Below are positions 48,279 to 58,165 of a stretch of 64,000 bases of DNA, in pieces. The position numbers were made by a program, and so were the translations under genes. The notes beneath the pieces are model-generated. The model was given only the letters and a program-made list of their open reading frames with translations, was not told where the DNA came from and searched no databases. Source of the stretch: Mesorhizobium carmichaelinearum (GTDB lineage: Bacteria > Pseudomonadota > Alphaproteobacteria > Rhizobiales > Rhizobiaceae); NCBI RefSeq assembly GCF_900199455.1, contig NZ_FZQR01000003.1, positions 580,001 to 644,000 of the forward strand, given 5' to 3'. Positions within the stretch are counted from its first letter, which is position 1, and each line of letters starts with the position of its first letter.

Positions 48279-48836
48279 CTATGGCTCCAACTCGACATCC
48301 CAGTAGAGATAATCCATCCAGCTTTCATGCAGATGGTTCGGCGGGAACAGGCGGCCGTTGTTGTGCAGATCATGCACCGTCGGCTGATAAGGCTTCTGCA
48401 GCGGCCACATCTTGGCATGCGCCGGCATCATGCCGCCCTTCCTCAGATTGCAGGGCGAACAGGCGGCGACGACATTCTCCCAGGTCGTCGCACCGCCACG
48501 ATGGCGAGGGATGACATGGTCGAAGGTCAGATCCTCGGGCGTGCCGCAATACTGGCACTGGAAGCGGTCGCGCAGGAAGACGTTGAAGCGGGTGAAGGCC
48601 GGATGCCTGGACGGCTTCACATAGGCCTTCAGGCTGACCACGCTCGGCAGCTTCATCGAGAAGGTCGGCGACGACACCGCATGCTCGTATTCGGCGACGA
48701 TGTTCACCCGGTCGAGGAACACCGCCTTGATGGCGTCCTGCCAGGACCAGAGCGACAAGGGGTAATAGCTGAGCGGACGGTAATCCGCATTCAGCACCAG
48801 CGCTGGAAGCCCATCCGGAGATACGGCAACCGTCAC
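48279..48836 (-). CDS. HNH endonuclease
   Basis: A 185-aa HNH nuclease of the widespread solitary chromosomal type. The core is FQCQYCGTPEDLTFDHVIPR...CSPCNLRKG: two Cys pairs bind zinc, and DHVIPR holds the HNH His. It starts at GTG 48836 with AAGGAGGTAAACAAG in front, an unusually strong ribosome site. No methylase or restriction partner is adjacent, so it is not clearly a defence gene. Possible role in DNA repair or processing. Confidence 0.93.
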   Translation of the reverse strand: MTVAVSPDGLPALVLNADYRPLSYYPLSLWSWQDAIKAVFLDRVNIVAEYEHAVSSPTFSMKLPSVVSLKAYVKPSRHPAFTRFNVFLRDRFQCQYCGTPEDLTFDHVIPRHRGGATTWENVVAACSPCNLRKGGMMPAHAKMWPLQKPYQPTVHDLHNNGRLFPPNHLHESWMDYLYWDVELEP

Positions 48837-48931
48837 CTTGTTTACCTCCTTGGTTCTAGACCCGAACGGCGCGGATACTGTAAGCCCGACATGACAGGGA
48901 TGTGAAGCGGATTGTGGTTCGCGCGACGTGC

Positions 48932-48960
48932 CAAAAAAGCATGATTTTTATGCTTTTTTG
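48932..48960 (-). terminator. A/T-rich hairpin after alkA, possible terminator
   Basis: Perfect 11-bp arms CAAAAAAGCAT (48932-48942) and ATGCTTTTTTG (48950-48960) with a 7-nt loop, five bases past the alkA stop. The G+C content of the stem is low, but the T-run arm could stop transcription either way. Confidence 0.5.
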
Positions 48961-48965
48961 CGGAT

Positions 48966-49607
48966 TCAGGCGGGCGGTGCGGCGTCCCTGCCCCTGGTTT
49001 CGCGATAATAGGACCAGAAAAGCCGCGATGCGACACCTCGCCACGGGCTCCATGATTCGGCCAATGCGATCAGTGTTTTCTCCGGCGGACGCGGGTCGAT
49101 GCCGAGCGCATGACCGACTGCCGTTTGTAGTGCGACATCCCGTGCGGGGAAGATGTCTGGGTGCCCGGCGGCAAACAGAAGGTACACTTCCGCCGTCCAC
49201 GGGCCGATGCCGGGCACCGCCGTCATCGCCGTAATGGCCTCGTCAGCGTCGAGCGAACAGAGGTGATTGAGGTCGAGGCCGTCGGCCACAGCCTGGGCAA
49301 TTGCGATCAGGCCACGCTGCTTGGGCCGCGACAGGCCGGCCTCGCGAAACATGTCCTCGCCGGCGGCCAGGATCGCCTGCGGCGTCAGCGGGTTGACCAG
49401 CTTCGTCAGCCGGCCGAAGATGGCATCGGCGCTCGCCCGGGAGACCTGCTGCGAGACGATGATGGAAGCCAGGCTCCTGAAGCCAGGCTCCGAAAGCCTG
49501 AGCGGCACCTCGCCGGCCATGCCGCGCACCTTTTCCAGGCGCGGGTCGATGACGCAAAGCGCATCGAGCCCGCGCGCAATGTCGTCCAGTGTCACGATGC
49601 GCTGCAT
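48966..49607 (-). CDS. alkA: DNA-3-methyladenine glycosylase II
   Basis: Base-excision repair glycosylase removing alkylated bases. HhH-GPD fold: helix-hairpin-helix in TAVPGIGPWTAEVYLLFAAG, then PDIFPARD with the catalytic Asp. At 213 aa it lacks the extra N-terminal domain of E. coli AlkA, as is common in alphaproteobacteria. ATG 49607 (MQRIVTLDDI) is chosen; a longer frame overlaps gluQ antisense and is rejected. Divergent from gluQ. Confidence 0.92.
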   Translation of the reverse strand: MQRIVTLDDIARGLDALCVIDPRLEKVRGMAGEVPLRLSEPGFRSLASIIVSQQVSRASADAIFGRLTKLVNPLTPQAILAAGEDMFREAGLSRPKQRGLIAIAQAVADGLDLNHLCSLDADEAITAMTAVPGIGPWTAEVYLLFAAGHPDIFPARDVALQTAVGHALGIDPRPPEKTLIALAESWSPWRGVASRLFWSYYRETRGRDAAPPA

Positions 49608-49682
49608 GGTATCCTTGTCCGCCAATGTGCAGCAAAGTAGCAACGGCCGAAACCGCCGCACAACCCGATTGCCGCTTGAGAC

Positions 49683-50558
49683 ATGACGCTCCTGACATTC
49701 CGCTTCGCGCCCAGCCCCAACGGCGACCTGCATCTCGGCCACGCCTATTCGGCGCTGCTCAACCAGACGCTCGCAAAGGCCAGTGGCGGTCGCCTGCTGC
49801 TGCGCATCGAGGACATCGACACCACACGCTGCACGCCGCAATTGGAGGCCGGCGTGCTTGCCGACCTGAAATGGATGGGCCTTGGCTGGGAAGAACCGGT
49901 GCGCCGCCAGTCCGAGCATTTCGCGGAGTACGAGGCGGTGCTTGACCAGCTGATCCGCGAGGACATCGTCTATCCCGCCTTCATGAGCCGTGGCGAGATC
50001 AGGGCCTTCATCGCCGACAGTGAAAAGCACGGGCGTGACTGGCCGCGCGATCCCGACGGCGTGCCGCTCTATCCCCCCGCCGACAAGACGCTGCCCGTGA
50101 AGGAACGCGAACGGCGCATCGCCGATAACGAGCCCTTTGCCTGGCGGCTGGATATCGGCGCCGCCATGGCGCGTGTCGGCAAGGACCTCGCATGGGCAGA
50201 ATTCACCGATGAGACGCTATCGGTGACGCGCTCGGTCGAAGCGCGCCCGCAGGACTGGGGCGACGTGATCGTGGCGCGCCGCGACATCCCAACCAGCTAC
50301 CACCTCGCCGTCGTCATGGACGACGCCCTGCAAGGCGTCAGCCATATAGTGCGCGGACAGGACCTGTTTTCCGCCACCGGCGTGCAGCGCCTGCTGCAGG
50401 AACTGCTTGGGCTGCCGCAACCCGCCTATTTCCACCATCGGCTTATTCTCGGACCGGACGGGCGGAAACTGTCGAAGAGCCTTGGCGATACCGGCCTTGC
50501 CAAGCTGCGCGGGTCCGGCGCGACCCCTGACGATATCAGGCTTATGGTCGGACTCTGA
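49683..50558 (+). CDS. gluQ: Glutamyl-Q tRNA(Asp) synthetase
   Basis: Paralogue of GluRS that attaches glutamate to queuosine of tRNA-Asp. It has the HIGH-like HLGH in FAPSPNGDLHLGHAYSA, and KLSKSLGDTGLAKLR as the KMSKS loop. At 291 aa it lacks the anticodon-binding domain, which marks it as GluQ and not GluX. ATG 49683. Stand-alone gene, divergent from alkA. Confidence 0.95.
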   Translation: MTLLTFRFAPSPNGDLHLGHAYSALLNQTLAKASGGRLLLRIEDIDTTRCTPQLEAGVLADLKWMGLGWEEPVRRQSEHFAEYEAVLDQLIREDIVYPAFMSRGEIRAFIADSEKHGRDWPRDPDGVPLYPPADKTLPVKERERRIADNEPFAWRLDIGAAMARVGKDLAWAEFTDETLSVTRSVEARPQDWGDVIVARRDIPTSYHLAVVMDDALQGVSHIVRGQDLFSATGVQRLLQELLGLPQPAYFHHRLILGPDGRKLSKSLGDTGLAKLRGSGATPDDIRLMVGL

Positions 50559-50706
50559 ACTGGAGGGAGCTTTCGAACGCGTGACGAAGTCGCCGCCGGT
50601 TGAATTCCCGTGATGCATGGATCAATCGTTTCGTTTTGCACGCCGGGTTGAACGGGATTAGAGCATCGGCACGTTCAGTTCTCGCCAGCCTGCGGTCTCC
50701 GGAAAA

Positions 50707-51603
50707 ATGCAAAGCATCAAGCGGTTCATCCCCGCCACCTTCGTCGTCCTGTGGGCGACCGGCTTTATCGGCGCCCGCTACGCCATGCCGTGGGCGGAGC
50801 CGTTCACCTTCCTTGCCGCGCGTTTCGTCATAGCGGCCATCCTGCTGGCTGCCCTGATGCCCGTGCTGGGCTCGAAACGAGCCACCCGCAAGGAGGCGCT
50901 GCATGCCACCGGCGCCGGCGTGCTGATGCATGGCGTCTATCTCGGCGCCGTCTTCTGGGCCATCCACCGGGGCATGCCGGCCGGGTTTTCGGCCCTGATC
51001 GTCGGCCTGCAGCCGCTGATCACCGCCGTGCTTGCCGGCAAGTTTCTCGGCGAGGCGATCCTGCCGCGCCACTGGCTTGGCCTTGGCATCGGCCTGATCG
51101 GCATCGTCATCGTGCTGTGGCCGAAGCTCGGCGCGATTAGCGGCGGCGTGACGGCGGCAACGCTGACCGCCTCGCTGGTCTCGGTGCTCGGCATGAGCGC
51201 CGGCACAATCTGGCAGAAGCGCTTTGCTTCCAGCGGCGACCTCGTGGCGGCGACCATGTGGCAATATGTCGGCGGCGCTTCGCTGATGATCCTGGCCGCG
51301 CTCGCCTTCGAGACGCACACCGTCGTCATCAACGGCGAACTGATCTTCGCCATGGCTTGGCTGGTTCTGGTGCTGTCGCTCGGCGCCATCTTCCTGCTGA
51401 TGGTGATGATCCGCGACGGCGAAATGTCGAAAGTCGCCTCGCTGTTCTACCTGGTGCCGGCGGTGACGGCGATCATCGCCTGGGCGCTATTCGACGAACA
51501 ACTCAACGCACTGCAGATTGTCGGCATGGCGATCACGACCTTCGGCGTTGGCCTGGCGACGGCGCGGCCGGCCAAGGGGAGAATTGAGGAATTGAGGAAT
51601 TGA
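50707..51603 (+). CDS. EamA/DMT family transporter
   Basis: Ten-helix exporter of 298 aa with two EamA repeats (FIPATFVVLWATGFIGARYA at the start; IVGMAITTFGVGLATARPAK at the end). Distinct in sequence from the exporter at 21218-22126. Its final codons and stop lie inside an 8-bp tandem repeat (51581-51612), so the C-terminal tail is RIEELRN. Substrate unknown. Start ATG 50707 follows CCGGAAAA, a modest ribosome site. Confidence 0.88.
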   Translation: MQSIKRFIPATFVVLWATGFIGARYAMPWAEPFTFLAARFVIAAILLAALMPVLGSKRATRKEALHATGAGVLMHGVYLGAVFWAIHRGMPAGFSALIVGLQPLITAVLAGKFLGEAILPRHWLGLGIGLIGIVIVLWPKLGAISGGVTAATLTASLVSVLGMSAGTIWQKRFASSGDLVAATMWQYVGGASLMILAALAFETHTVVINGELIFAMAWLVLVLSLGAIFLLMVMIRDGEMSKVASLFYLVPAVTAIIAWALFDEQLNALQIVGMAITTFGVGLATARPAKGRIEELRN

Positions 51604-51612
51604 GGAATTGAG
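51581..51612 (+). repeat. 8-bp tandem repeat at the end of an exporter gene
   Basis: Four perfect copies of GAATTGAG (51581-51612), period not a multiple of three, covering the exporter's last codons and stop. A diverged inverted form (CAATTCTCCAGTTCTCCAGT) lies at 51645-51664 on the far side, towards the YihY gene. Confidence 0.9.
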
Positions 51613-51674
51613 GAAGAAGCACCCAGCCAGATATGGCCAATCTTCAATTCTCCAGTTCTCCAGTTCTTCCTTCC

Positions 51675-52526
51675 TCATCCGACCCGCGCCCGCGCCTCCA
51701 GATAACGGCTGATGGCGGCATTGAGCTCGCCGCCGAGGATGAAGATCGCCGAGACGATGTAGAGGAAGACCACCGCGATCATGATCGAGGCGAGGCCAGC
51801 ATAGGTCGTCACATAGGACGAGAAATGATCGAGATAGGTGGCGAACATCGTCGAGCCGATGAGCCATGCCGCCAGTGTGAAGACGATGCCCGGCACCAGC
51901 GAGACGAAGCGGCGCTTGCCGGCCGGCAGCCAGTAGTGCACCGAAAACAGCCCACCGATGATGACGGCTGAGGCGATGACGTAGCGCCACAGCGTGATCG
52001 TGCCGGTATAGGGCTTTATCCACTCGAAATGGGCTTCCGCCAGTCGCGCCAGCAGAGGCGCGAACACCAGAAGCACGCTGATCGCCAGGAAACCGGCCGT
52101 CGCGATCAGCACGAAGAACAGGCTCTGCACACGACGATAGATGATCCCACGTGTCTCGGTGACGCGATAGGCGCGGTTGAGCGATGTACGCAGCGCCTCG
52201 ATGCCGTTCGAAGCAAAATAGGCGGCAAGCAGCACGCCATAGGTCAACAGATCGGTACGCCGGACGGTCAGCACGTTCAGCACCTCATGCGCGATCGGCT
52301 TGGCGATCTGATCCGGCCAAGTGTCGAAGACCAGATGCACGGCCGTGTCGGCAAAGGCCTGCGCGCCGAGGAAGCTGCCCAGCGTCGTGGCGAAGATCAG
52401 GAACGGAAACAGCGCCATCAGCGAGGTGATCGCCAGATGGCTGGCCATCGCCCAGCCGTCATCGGTGTTGAAATGACCGAGCGCGTCGTAGAGCACGCGG
52501 CGCAGGGCGACAATATTCCGCAACAA
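51675..52526 (-). CDS. YihY/BrkB family membrane protein
   Basis: Six-helix inner membrane protein once misnamed RNase BN. DDGWAMASHLAITSLMALFP and the later YASNGIEALRTSLNRAYRV-like block (here FASNGIEALRTSLNRAYRV) are family hallmarks. The open frame reaches 52763, but it would overlap the divergent SDR gene. I place the start at TTG 52526 (LLRNIVALRRVL), about 283 aa, with moderate support; no ATG gives a natural N-terminus. It is convergent with the exporter gene across the 8-bp repeats. Function unknown. Confidence 0.82.
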   Translation of the reverse strand: MLRNIVALRRVLYDALGHFNTDDGWAMASHLAITSLMALFPFLIFATTLGSFLGAQAFADTAVHLVFDTWPDQIAKPIAHEVLNVLTVRRTDLLTYGVLLAAYFASNGIEALRTSLNRAYRVTETRGIIYRRVQSLFFVLIATAGFLAISVLLVFAPLLARLAEAHFEWIKPYTGTITLWRYVIASAVIIGGLFSVHYWLPAGKRRFVSLVPGIVFTLAAWLIGSTMFATYLDHFSSYVTTYAGLASIMIAVVFLYIVSAIFILGGELNAAISRYLEARARVG

Positions 52527-52575
52527 GAACCCGCGTTCCCTTCGATTGTCTCGACGCCGCGAATATGGGAAGTGA

Positions 52576-53451
52576 ATGCGGCAAATGGCAACCCTTGGCG
52601 AAACCACGAGTCCGATGGCGCAGGAATTGCGCACCATCATCGTCACCGGCGCCTCGTCCGGCATAGGTGCATATTGCGCCCGGGCACTCAAGGCGGAAGG
52701 CTGGCGGGTGTTCGCCACGGCCCGAAAACCCGAGGACATCGCTGCCTTGGAAAGCGACGGCATCGAGGCTTATTACCTCGATTATAGCGAACCGGTCTCG
52801 ATCGCTGCCTTGGTGACTTCAGTGCTCGACCGCACCGGCGGCCGGCTCGACGCCCTGTTCAACAACGGCGCTTACGCTCAGGCCGGCGCGGTCGAGGATC
52901 TGTCGGTGGCCGCGCTGAAGGAGCAGTTCGAGGTCAATTTCTTCGGCTGGCACGATTTGACCCGCCGTCTCGTGCCGGTAATGCGCCGCCAGGGTCATGG
53001 CCGCATCGTCCATTGCTCGTCGATCCTCGGTCTCGTGCCGGTGCGCTTTCGCGGCGCCTATTCGGCGTCGAAACATGCGCTCGAGGCGCTGATGCTCTGC
53101 CAGCGCCAGGAACTGGAAGGCAGCGGCGTCCATGTTTGCCTGATCGAACCAGGGCCGGTGAAATCGAAGATCGCCAGCAATGGCCTGCCCTGGTTCCTGA
53201 AAAACATCGACATCGAGAATTCCGTGCACAGCGCGGACTATGCGGCGCAGTTGGAAAGGCTGCGCGCCGGCGGCAGCCAATCGGCGCTGAAACCCGGGCC
53301 GGAAGTGGTCCACAAGGTTCTGCGCCATGCACTTCTGTCGCGGCGCCCGCGCCCGCACTATGTGGTAACAGTGCCGGCTAAGATCGGCGCCGCACTCAAA
53401 CGCGTCCTGCCGGCATCGATACTCTACCGCCTGATGGCCAAACGCGCCTGA
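52576..53451 (+). CDS. SDR family oxidoreductase
   Basis: Short-chain dehydrogenase of 291 aa. It has the NAD(P)-binding TGASSGIG near the start, NNGAYAQ in place of the usual NNAG, Ser of HCSSILG, and YSASK catalytic Tyr-Lys (AYSASKHALEALML). Classical SDR. ATG 52576 has GGGAAGTGA in front; ATG 52615 (MAQELRT) is an alternative. Substrate unknown. It may lead the run of HIG1-type, adenosyltransferase and rhomboid genes. Confidence 0.9.
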   Translation: MRQMATLGETTSPMAQELRTIIVTGASSGIGAYCARALKAEGWRVFATARKPEDIAALESDGIEAYYLDYSEPVSIAALVTSVLDRTGGRLDALFNNGAYAQAGAVEDLSVAALKEQFEVNFFGWHDLTRRLVPVMRRQGHGRIVHCSSILGLVPVRFRGAYSASKHALEALMLCQRQELEGSGVHVCLIEPGPVKSKIASNGLPWFLKNIDIENSVHSADYAAQLERLRAGGSQSALKPGPEVVHKVLRHALLSRRPRPHYVVTVPAKIGAALKRVLPASILYRLMAKRA

Positions 53452-53477
53452 ACGCGAAAACAACTGGAAACGCTACA

Positions 53478-53669
53478 ATGGCAACCGTCTTCAACATCCT
53501 CGCCATTCTGGTCATGGCCGCCGTGGTGATTGTACTGATCCGTGGCCTCATCAACATGATGCGCGGCGGTTCCGGCGTCACCTCGAACAAGCTGATGCAG
53601 GCACGCGTCATGCTGCAGGCCGTGGCGCTGGCGCTGATCCTGCTGGCCGTGTATTTCACCCGCAAGTGA
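53478..53669 (+). CDS. Twin-transmembrane HIG1-domain protein
   Basis: A 63-residue protein with two helices (1-22 and 43-60) joined by a basic loop (MMRGGSGVTSNKLMQARVML). This is the HIG_1_N pattern found in alphaproteobacterial relatives of mitochondrial respiratory supercomplex factors. It lies 26 bp after the SDR gene and just before the adenosyltransferase gene. A role near cytochrome oxidase is inferred from the family. Confidence 0.85.
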   Translation: MATVFNILAILVMAAVVIVLIRGLINMMRGGSGVTSNKLMQARVMLQAVALALILLAVYFTRK

Positions 53670-53695
53670 GGATATCGGCAGCGGGGGGAGACGAC

Positions 53696-54277
53696 GTGGT
53701 CAAGCTCAACAAGATCTACACCCGCACCGGCGATGACGGCACGACGGGTCTCGGCACCGGCGAGCGGCGGCTGAAATCCGATCTGCGGGTGGATGCCTAT
53801 GGCACGGTCGACGAAGCCAATGCCTGCATCGGCATCGCGCGGGTCCATACGGCAACCAGCCACCCTGCGATCGATGCCATGCTGTCGCGCATCCAGAACG
53901 ATCTCTTCGACCTTGGCGCCGACCTGGCCGTCCCCGATGATGGCAAGCCACTCGGCTATGAGCCGCTGCGCATTGTTGCCACGCAGACCGACCGTGTCGA
54001 AAACGACATCGATCTCCTCAACAACGATCTGCAGCCGCTCAAATCCTTCGTGCTCAACGGTGGCACGCCGGCGGCTGCGGCGCTTCACCTCGCCCGCACC
54101 GTGGCGCGGCGGGCCGAACGGCTGATGGTGGCGCTGGCGCAAGACCCGGGCGAACACGTCAACCGCGACGGGCTGAAATACATCAACCGCGTCTCGGATT
54201 TCCTGTTTGTCGCTGCCCGGGCGGTCAATGACAATGGAAATGCCGACGTGCTATGGGTTCCCGGCAAGAACCGCTGA
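53696..54277 (+). CDS. PduO-type cob(I)alamin adenosyltransferase
   Basis: Makes adenosylcobalamin from ATP and cob(I)alamin. YTRTGDDGTTGLGTGERRLK and DAYGTVDEANACIG are the ATP and cobalamin motifs, followed by RRAERLM and LKYINRVSDFLFVAARAVN. GTG 53696 is chosen because GGGGGGAGACGAC precedes it; the frame opens at 53666. About 193 aa, full length. Substrate class (corrinoid) is firm. Confidence 0.93.
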   Translation: MVKLNKIYTRTGDDGTTGLGTGERRLKSDLRVDAYGTVDEANACIGIARVHTATSHPAIDAMLSRIQNDLFDLGADLAVPDDGKPLGYEPLRIVATQTDRVENDIDLLNNDLQPLKSFVLNGGTPAAAALHLARTVARRAERLMVALAQDPGEHVNRDGLKYINRVSDFLFVAARAVNDNGNADVLWVPGKNR

Positions 54278-54310
54278 ACGGACCATAAAGCGGGAGGGGG
54301 CCAGGCACGC

Positions 54311-55111
54311 ATGTTCATCCCGCTTTACGACACCAACAGGCTGCGTCATATCCGGCTGCAATATGTGACGATCGGCCTGATCGTGGCCAACGCACTGGTC
54401 TATTGCGCAACGGCACTGGGCGGCGAGAACTTCACCAATGCGGCCGTGCTTGGCCTTGGTTTCATTCCATCCGTCGTTCACGACACGGCCGAACTCGACC
54501 CGCGCTTTGTCATCATCCCCGAAAGCCTGAGCTACCTCACCTATTCCTTCCTGCACGCCGACATCTTCCACCTTGGCGGCAACATGCTGTTCCTGTGGGT
54601 GTTTGGCGACAATGTCGAGGACGCGCTCGGCCACATCCGCTACCTGATCTTCTATCTGCTGTGCGCCATCGCCGGCGCCGCCTTCCAGGGCCTCGTCGCG
54701 TGGAATTCGCAGGTGCCGCTGATCGGCGCCTCCGGTGCTATCGCCGGCGTGGTTGTCGCCTATTTGATCCTCTATCCCAGGGTGAAGGTCTGGGTGCTGG
54801 CCTTTGCCCGCATCCCTTTGCGCATTCCAGCCTTCATCCCGCTTGTCCTGTGGGTGCTGTTCCAGGTCTTCATGTTCGCCGCCGGTGGCGAGGACCAGAT
54901 CTCATGGGCCTGCCACATCGGCGGCATCATTGCCGGCGCCGTGCTGGTGCTGGTCTTGCGCAGGCGCGGCGTGCCGCTTTTTGCCGGCGCCGACGAGGAT
55001 ACGGTGGCTCCCACATCAGACCAGCCGTCGCTTGCCGCCGAACCGGCGGCCCCTGAACCGTCGGCGACCACAACGCGCTGGGGCCGGGGAAACCCCTCCG
55101 GCTCAAACTGA
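54311..55111 (+). CDS. Rhomboid family intramembrane serine protease
   Basis: Six-helix membrane protease. The catalytic Ser is in LIGASGAIAGVVV (GASG), the His in ACHIGGIIAG, and the structural HLGGNMLFLWVFGDNVED precedes them. A soluble C-terminal tail of about 40 residues is Ala/Pro/Ser rich. GGGAGGGGG precedes ATG 54311. It lies 33 bp after the adenosyltransferase gene. Substrates unknown. Confidence 0.95.
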   Translation: MFIPLYDTNRLRHIRLQYVTIGLIVANALVYCATALGGENFTNAAVLGLGFIPSVVHDTAELDPRFVIIPESLSYLTYSFLHADIFHLGGNMLFLWVFGDNVEDALGHIRYLIFYLLCAIAGAAFQGLVAWNSQVPLIGASGAIAGVVVAYLILYPRVKVWVLAFARIPLRIPAFIPLVLWVLFQVFMFAAGGEDQISWACHIGGIIAGAVLVLVLRRRGVPLFAGADEDTVAPTSDQPSLAAEPAAPEPSATTTRWGRGNPSGSN

Positions 55112-55232
55112 ACCGATTTGAGCCGCTTTCAGCGTATTGACGTCAAGGGTTGCCGCAACTACGGAAACGTCTCCGTCTGAGCCCCAAGGCTGTTAAGGAG
55201 CAGTCCAAGGCGGGCAAAGACCAGAATTTCCA

Positions 55233-55258
55233 TCCGGCCAGAATTCCGTCTGGCCGGA
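55233..55258. repeat. Inverted repeat upstream of etfBA
   Basis: Perfect arms TCCGGCCAGA (55233-55242) and TCTGGCCGGA (55249-55258), loop ATTCCG. It lies between rhomboid and etfB, about 90 bp before the latter. It could be an operator or a rhomboid transcript end; no T-run. Confidence 0.6.
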
Positions 55259-55346
55259 ATTCAGTCAGGAATGTCGGCTTTCGACAACTCAGAAGGGGCG
55301 CAAGCTGTTATAGCGCGCCCAACTAGCGTGAAGAGGTGACAGGCAA

Positions 55347-56096
55347 ATGAAGATCCTTGTGCCCGTGAAGCGGGTTGTGGATGCGAACGTCAAGGTTCGC
55401 GTGAAGGCTGATGGTTCGGCGGTGGAACTTGCCAACGTCAAGATGGCGATGAACCCGTTCGACGAGATCGCGGTGGAAGAGGCGATCCGGCTGAAGGAAG
55501 CCGGCAAGGCCGAGGAAATCATCGTCGTCTCGATCGGCCCGCAGCAGGCGCAGGAAACCTTGCGCACCGCGCTCGCCATGGGCGCCGACCGCGCCATCCT
55601 GGTCAAGACCGACGAGCAGACCGAGCCGCTCGGTGTCGCCAAGGTGCTGAAGGGCGTCGTCGACGCCGAACAGCCCGGCCTGGTCATCCTCGGCAAGCAG
55701 GCGATCGACGACGACTCGAACCAGACCGGCCAGATGCTGGCGGCGCTGCTCGGCTGGGCGCAAGGCACCTTCGCCTCCAAGGTCGTGCTCGAAGGCGACA
55801 AGGCCAAGGTGACGCGTGAAGTCGACGGTGGCCTGCAGACGGTTGAGCTGAAGATGCCGGCGATCATCACCGCCGACCTTCGCCTCAACCAGCCGCGCTA
55901 TGCCTCTTTGCCCAACATCATGAAGGCCAAGAAGAAGCAGCTCGACGAAAAGAGCCCGGCCGACTACGGCGCCGACGTCAAGCCGCGCCTCAAGGTCATC
56001 AAGACCGAAGAGCCAAGCGGCCGCAAGGCAGGCGTCAAGGTCAAGAGCGTCGCCGAACTGGTCGACAAGCTCAAGAACGAAGCCGGCGTGCTCTGA
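55347..56096 (+). CDS. etfB: Electron transfer flavoprotein beta subunit
   Basis: With EtfA, it carries electrons from acyl-CoA and other dehydrogenases to ETF-ubiquinone oxidoreductase. [20 protein letters not shown] at the start, [18 protein letters not shown], and [20 protein letters not shown] (the AMP-binding region) are characteristic. 249 aa. GAGGTGACAGGCAA precedes ATG 55347. EtfA follows after 20 bp. Confidence 0.98.
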   Translation: MKILVPVKRVVDANVKVRVKADGSAVELANVKMAMNPFDEIAVEEAIRLKEAGKAEEIIVVSIGPQQAQETLRTALAMGADRAILVKTDEQTEPLGVAKVLKGVVDAEQPGLVILGKQAIDDDSNQTGQMLAALLGWAQGTFASKVVLEGDKAKVTREVDGGLQTVELKMPAIITADLRLNQPRYASLPNIMKAKKKQLDEKSPADYGADVKPRLKVIKTEEPSGRKAGVKVKSVAELVDKLKNEAGVL

Positions 56097-56116
56097 GATC
56101 GGAAGGAACAGATAAA

Positions 56117-57046
56117 ATGACCATTCTCCTCATCGCCGAACACGACAACGCCACCCTTTCCGACCAGACCGCCAAGGCGCTTTCGGCGGCCCTGCAGATC
56201 GGCTCGGACGTGCATGTGCTGGTGGCCGGCAAGGGCGCCAAGGGCGCTGCCGACGCCGCCGCCAAGCTCAAGGGTGTGAGCAAGGTGCTGCTGGCCGAAG
56301 CCGACGAACTCGCCGAGCGCCTCGCCGAACCGACGGCCGCACTCGTCGTGTCGCTCGCCGGCGGCTACGACACCATCATCGCCCCCGCCACCTCCTCTGG
56401 TAAGAACGTCGCACCGCGCGTGGCGGCCCTGCTCGATGTCGCGCAGGTGTCCGAGATCATCGAAGTGGTCTCGCCCGACACGTTCAAGCGGCCGATCTAT
56501 GCCGGCAACGCCATCCAGACCGTGCAGTCGACCGACGCCAAGAAGGTCATCACCGTGCGCACCGCCTCTTTCCAGGCAGCGCCCGAGGGTGGCTCCGCCG
56601 CCGTCGAGACCGTCAAGGCGGCGGCCAATCCGGGACTCTCCACCTTCGTCGAGAACAAGCTGTCGGAGAACGACCGTCCGGAGCTGACCTCGGCCAAGAT
56701 CATCATCTCGGGCGGCCGCGCGCTTGGCTCCTCGGAAAAGTTCCAGGAGGTCATCCTGCCCGTCGCCGACAAGCTCGGTGCCGCCGTTGGCGCGTCCCGC
56801 GCGGCGGTCGATGCCGGCTATGCGCCGAACGACTGGCAGGTCGGCCAGACCGGCAAGGTCGTCGCTCCCGATCTCTACATCGCGGTCGGCATCTCCGGCG
56901 CCATCCAGCATCTCGCCGGCATGAAGGATTCGAAGGTTATCGTCGCCATCAACAAGGACGAGGAGGCACCGATCTTCCAGGTTGCCGACTACGGCCTCGT
57001 CGGCGATCTCTTCGTCATTCTGCCGGAGTTGCAGAAGGCGCTTTGA
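56117..57046 (+). CDS. etfA: Electron transfer flavoprotein alpha subunit
   Basis: FAD-binding partner of EtfB. The C-terminal FAD domain has [40 protein letters not shown], and [20 protein letters not shown]. 309 aa, normal. AAGGAACAGATAAA precedes ATG 56117. Followed by a 3-hydroxyacyl-CoA dehydrogenase, so a fatty-acid or butyrate oxidation link is likely. Confidence 0.98.
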   Translation: MTILLIAEHDNATLSDQTAKALSAALQIGSDVHVLVAGKGAKGAADAAAKLKGVSKVLLAEADELAERLAEPTAALVVSLAGGYDTIIAPATSSGKNVAPRVAALLDVAQVSEIIEVVSPDTFKRPIYAGNAIQTVQSTDAKKVITVRTASFQAAPEGGSAAVETVKAAANPGLSTFVENKLSENDRPELTSAKIIISGGRALGSSEKFQEVILPVADKLGAAVGASRAAVDAGYAPNDWQVGQTGKVVAPDLYIAVGISGAIQHLAGMKDSKVIVAINKDEEAPIFQVADYGLVGDLFVILPELQKAL

Positions 57047-57162
57047 CGCTCTCTGACAAAGCGTATTAAATGCTTGGGGTGGGGTAGACGAAGTCGCCCC
57101 GCCCTTTTAGTTTGCACCGCACAAAAAGCAGGCTGCAAAAGCCTTTGGACGGGATCGGTGTA

Positions 57163-58038
<876 letters not shown>

Positions 58039-58041
<3 letters not shown>

Positions 58042-58165
58042 AGCAATTCCAGGAAAAGTGTGAGCGGTTTTCCCGGGAAAAGCGCAGAGCGCTTTCCCTT
58101 GGGAATTGCGTCAAAACAAAGAGTTCGAGTGGTTCGCCGTTTCCATGAAACGGTGAAACGCTCTA
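58039..58165. repeat. Palindromic intergenic repeat, copy B (long form)
   Basis: Terminal TAGAGC (58039-58044) and GCTCTA (58160-58165) flank the unit. Inside, GCAATTCC (58043-58050) pairs with GGAATTGC (58102-58109) around the core AAAAGTGTGAGCGGTTTT and an extra GGGAAAAGCGCAGAGCGCTTTCCC-like stem. A second half (CAAAACAAAGAGTTCGAGTG) follows. It matches copy A at 19621-19688. Both neighbouring genes end within its termini. Confidence 0.85.

Noticed and set aside
48279..48836. HNH gene as part of a restriction or retron-like defence system
   Set aside because: No methylase, helicase, reverse transcriptase or toxin partner is nearby; neighbours are alkA, dsbB and a small hypothetical gene.
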